Assembly: GCA_902793875.1 (NCBI GenBank) | Contig: CADBFL010000125.1 | Coordinates: 1-5,741 of the forward strand | Origin: an uncultured Eubacteriales bacterium | GTDB taxonomy: Bacteria > Bacillota > Clostridia > Peptostreptococcales > Anaerovoracaceae | DNA: 5,741 nt | Direction: 5' to 3' | Shown: positions 5,192 through 5,741 of the stretch, piece after piece | Layout: the number at the start of each line of letters is the position of its first letter | Position numbering within the stretch: position 1 is the first letter of the stretch | Notes under the pieces: model-generated | What the model was told of the DNA's origin: nothing | What the model saw: only the letters and a program-made list of their open reading frames with translations | Database searches by the model: none | Position numbers and translations under genes: made by a program

Positions 5192-5741
5192 CAGAGAGCT
5201 TCTGTCTGGCTTCGAGCCTGAGTCCTCTGATGGAACCATAGTCGAGTCCGTCGCTGAGCTTTTTATCTTCGAGCTTTCTGAGCTTTTCGACCTCGCCCTT
5301 CTGCTTTCTGATATACCCCTCGTATTTCAGCATGACCTCGACTTCTGTCTTCTCATTGTCTCCGAGCAAAGGCCTGGTGTCGTCATCTATTTCGGCAAGA
5401 TCGCCGTAGCTTATCGCAGGTCTTTTGAGAATATCCGAAAACGCCTGATTTGCAGTCTCTTCGATCTCTCTTCTCTTTCTTGCCGCAGTCTCTTCATCTC
5501 CGGCTTCAAGCAGAGGCCCGACCTCATGCCTGAGAAGGAACTCCCTGAATACAGCTATGTCGACGCGTTTGTTTCTGAGTCTTTCGACCTCTTCATCGAC
5601 CTTCCTCTTCTTCTCAAGATACCTATTATATCTTTCTTCCGTAACGGAGCCGTATTCATGCCCGATCTCAGTGAGTCTTCTGTCGGCATTGTCCTGCCTG
5701 AGCAGAAGTCTGTACTCGGCTCTCGATGTCATTATCCTGTA
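5157..5741 (-). CDS. mnmG: MnmG (GidA) tRNA uridine-34 modification enzyme, C-terminal part, frameshifted at its end
   Basis: The 5' end lies beyond the window and the frame enters at 5741. MnmG is the FAD-dependent partner of MnmE in making 5-(carboxymethyl)aminomethyl-uridine (or taurine/glycine-type variants) at wobble U34 of certain tRNAs. The window shows the family motif TSRAEYRLLLRQDNAD just after entry, then the helical C-terminal domain with KYEGYIRKQ and RQKLSEIRPLTVGQA. The FAD-binding N-terminal domain is not in view. After GQA the family motif should continue, but the 29-bp duplication makes the frame read Arg then TAA (5159-5157), which costs the last 26 residues. The C-terminal domain is known to be important for MnmE and tRNA interaction, so the truncated protein is probably impaired. 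An assembly error is an equally serious explanation. Confidence 0.93.
   Translation of the reverse strand, partial: YRIMTSRAEYRLLLRQDNADRRLTEIGHEYGSVTEERYNRYLEKKRKVDEEVERLRNKRVDIAVFREFLLRHEVGPLLEAGDEETAARKRREIEETANQAFSDILKRPAISYGDLAEIDDDTRPLLGDNEKTEVEVMLKYEGYIRKQKGEVEKLRKLEDKKLSDGLDYGSIRGLRLEARQKLSEIRPLTVGQAR

Overview
The window is a chromosome-housekeeping segment in which every gene lies on the minus strand, in the transcription order mnmG (3' part only), rsmG, a non-coding gap, parA, parB and a GdpP-type phosphodiesterase. The mnmG-rsmG-parA-parB order, two exact parS palindromes and a GdpP homologue all point to a Firmicute, most likely an anaerobic clostridial lineage. Base composition is a little above 50% GC by eye. 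Nothing here fixes the genus. This neighbourhood normally lies close to the replication origin, but no DnaA-box cluster is visible in the window.

Layout from right to left, which is the direction of transcription. Positions 5741-5157 carry the C-terminal part of MnmG (tRNA U34 modification). Its reading frame is broken by an exact 29-bp tandem duplication, which removes the conserved last 26 residues; those codons still sit intact at 5133-5053. RsmG, the 16S rRNA G527 methyltransferase, follows at 5033-4377. The 650-bp gap 4376-3727 holds a parS site at each side (4342-4357 and 3917-3932), an imperfect tandem array of about seven 35-bp units (4019-4263) between them, and a good sigma-A-type promoter and Shine-Dalgarno for parA. 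ParA (3726-2938), ParB (2935-1907) and the GdpP-like protein (1900-101) are packed with gaps of 2 and 6 nt and look like one transcription unit. The last 100 bp hold no gene, only an imperfect inverted repeat.

ParB loads on parS as a CTP-dependent clamp, and ParA is its ATPase partner for origin segregation. The third gene should hydrolyse cyclic di-AMP. It is unusual in lacking the two N-terminal membrane helices of GdpP while keeping the PAS, degenerate GGDEF and DHH/DHHA1 domains. An in-frame stop codon just upstream rules out a mis-called start. The locus therefore appears to couple a soluble c-di-AMP phosphodiesterase to the chromosome-partition operon.

The points most worth a second look are the membrane-less GdpP in the par operon, the parS-flanked 35-bp repeat array, and the 29-bp duplication that truncates mnmG (a real mutation or an assembly error).
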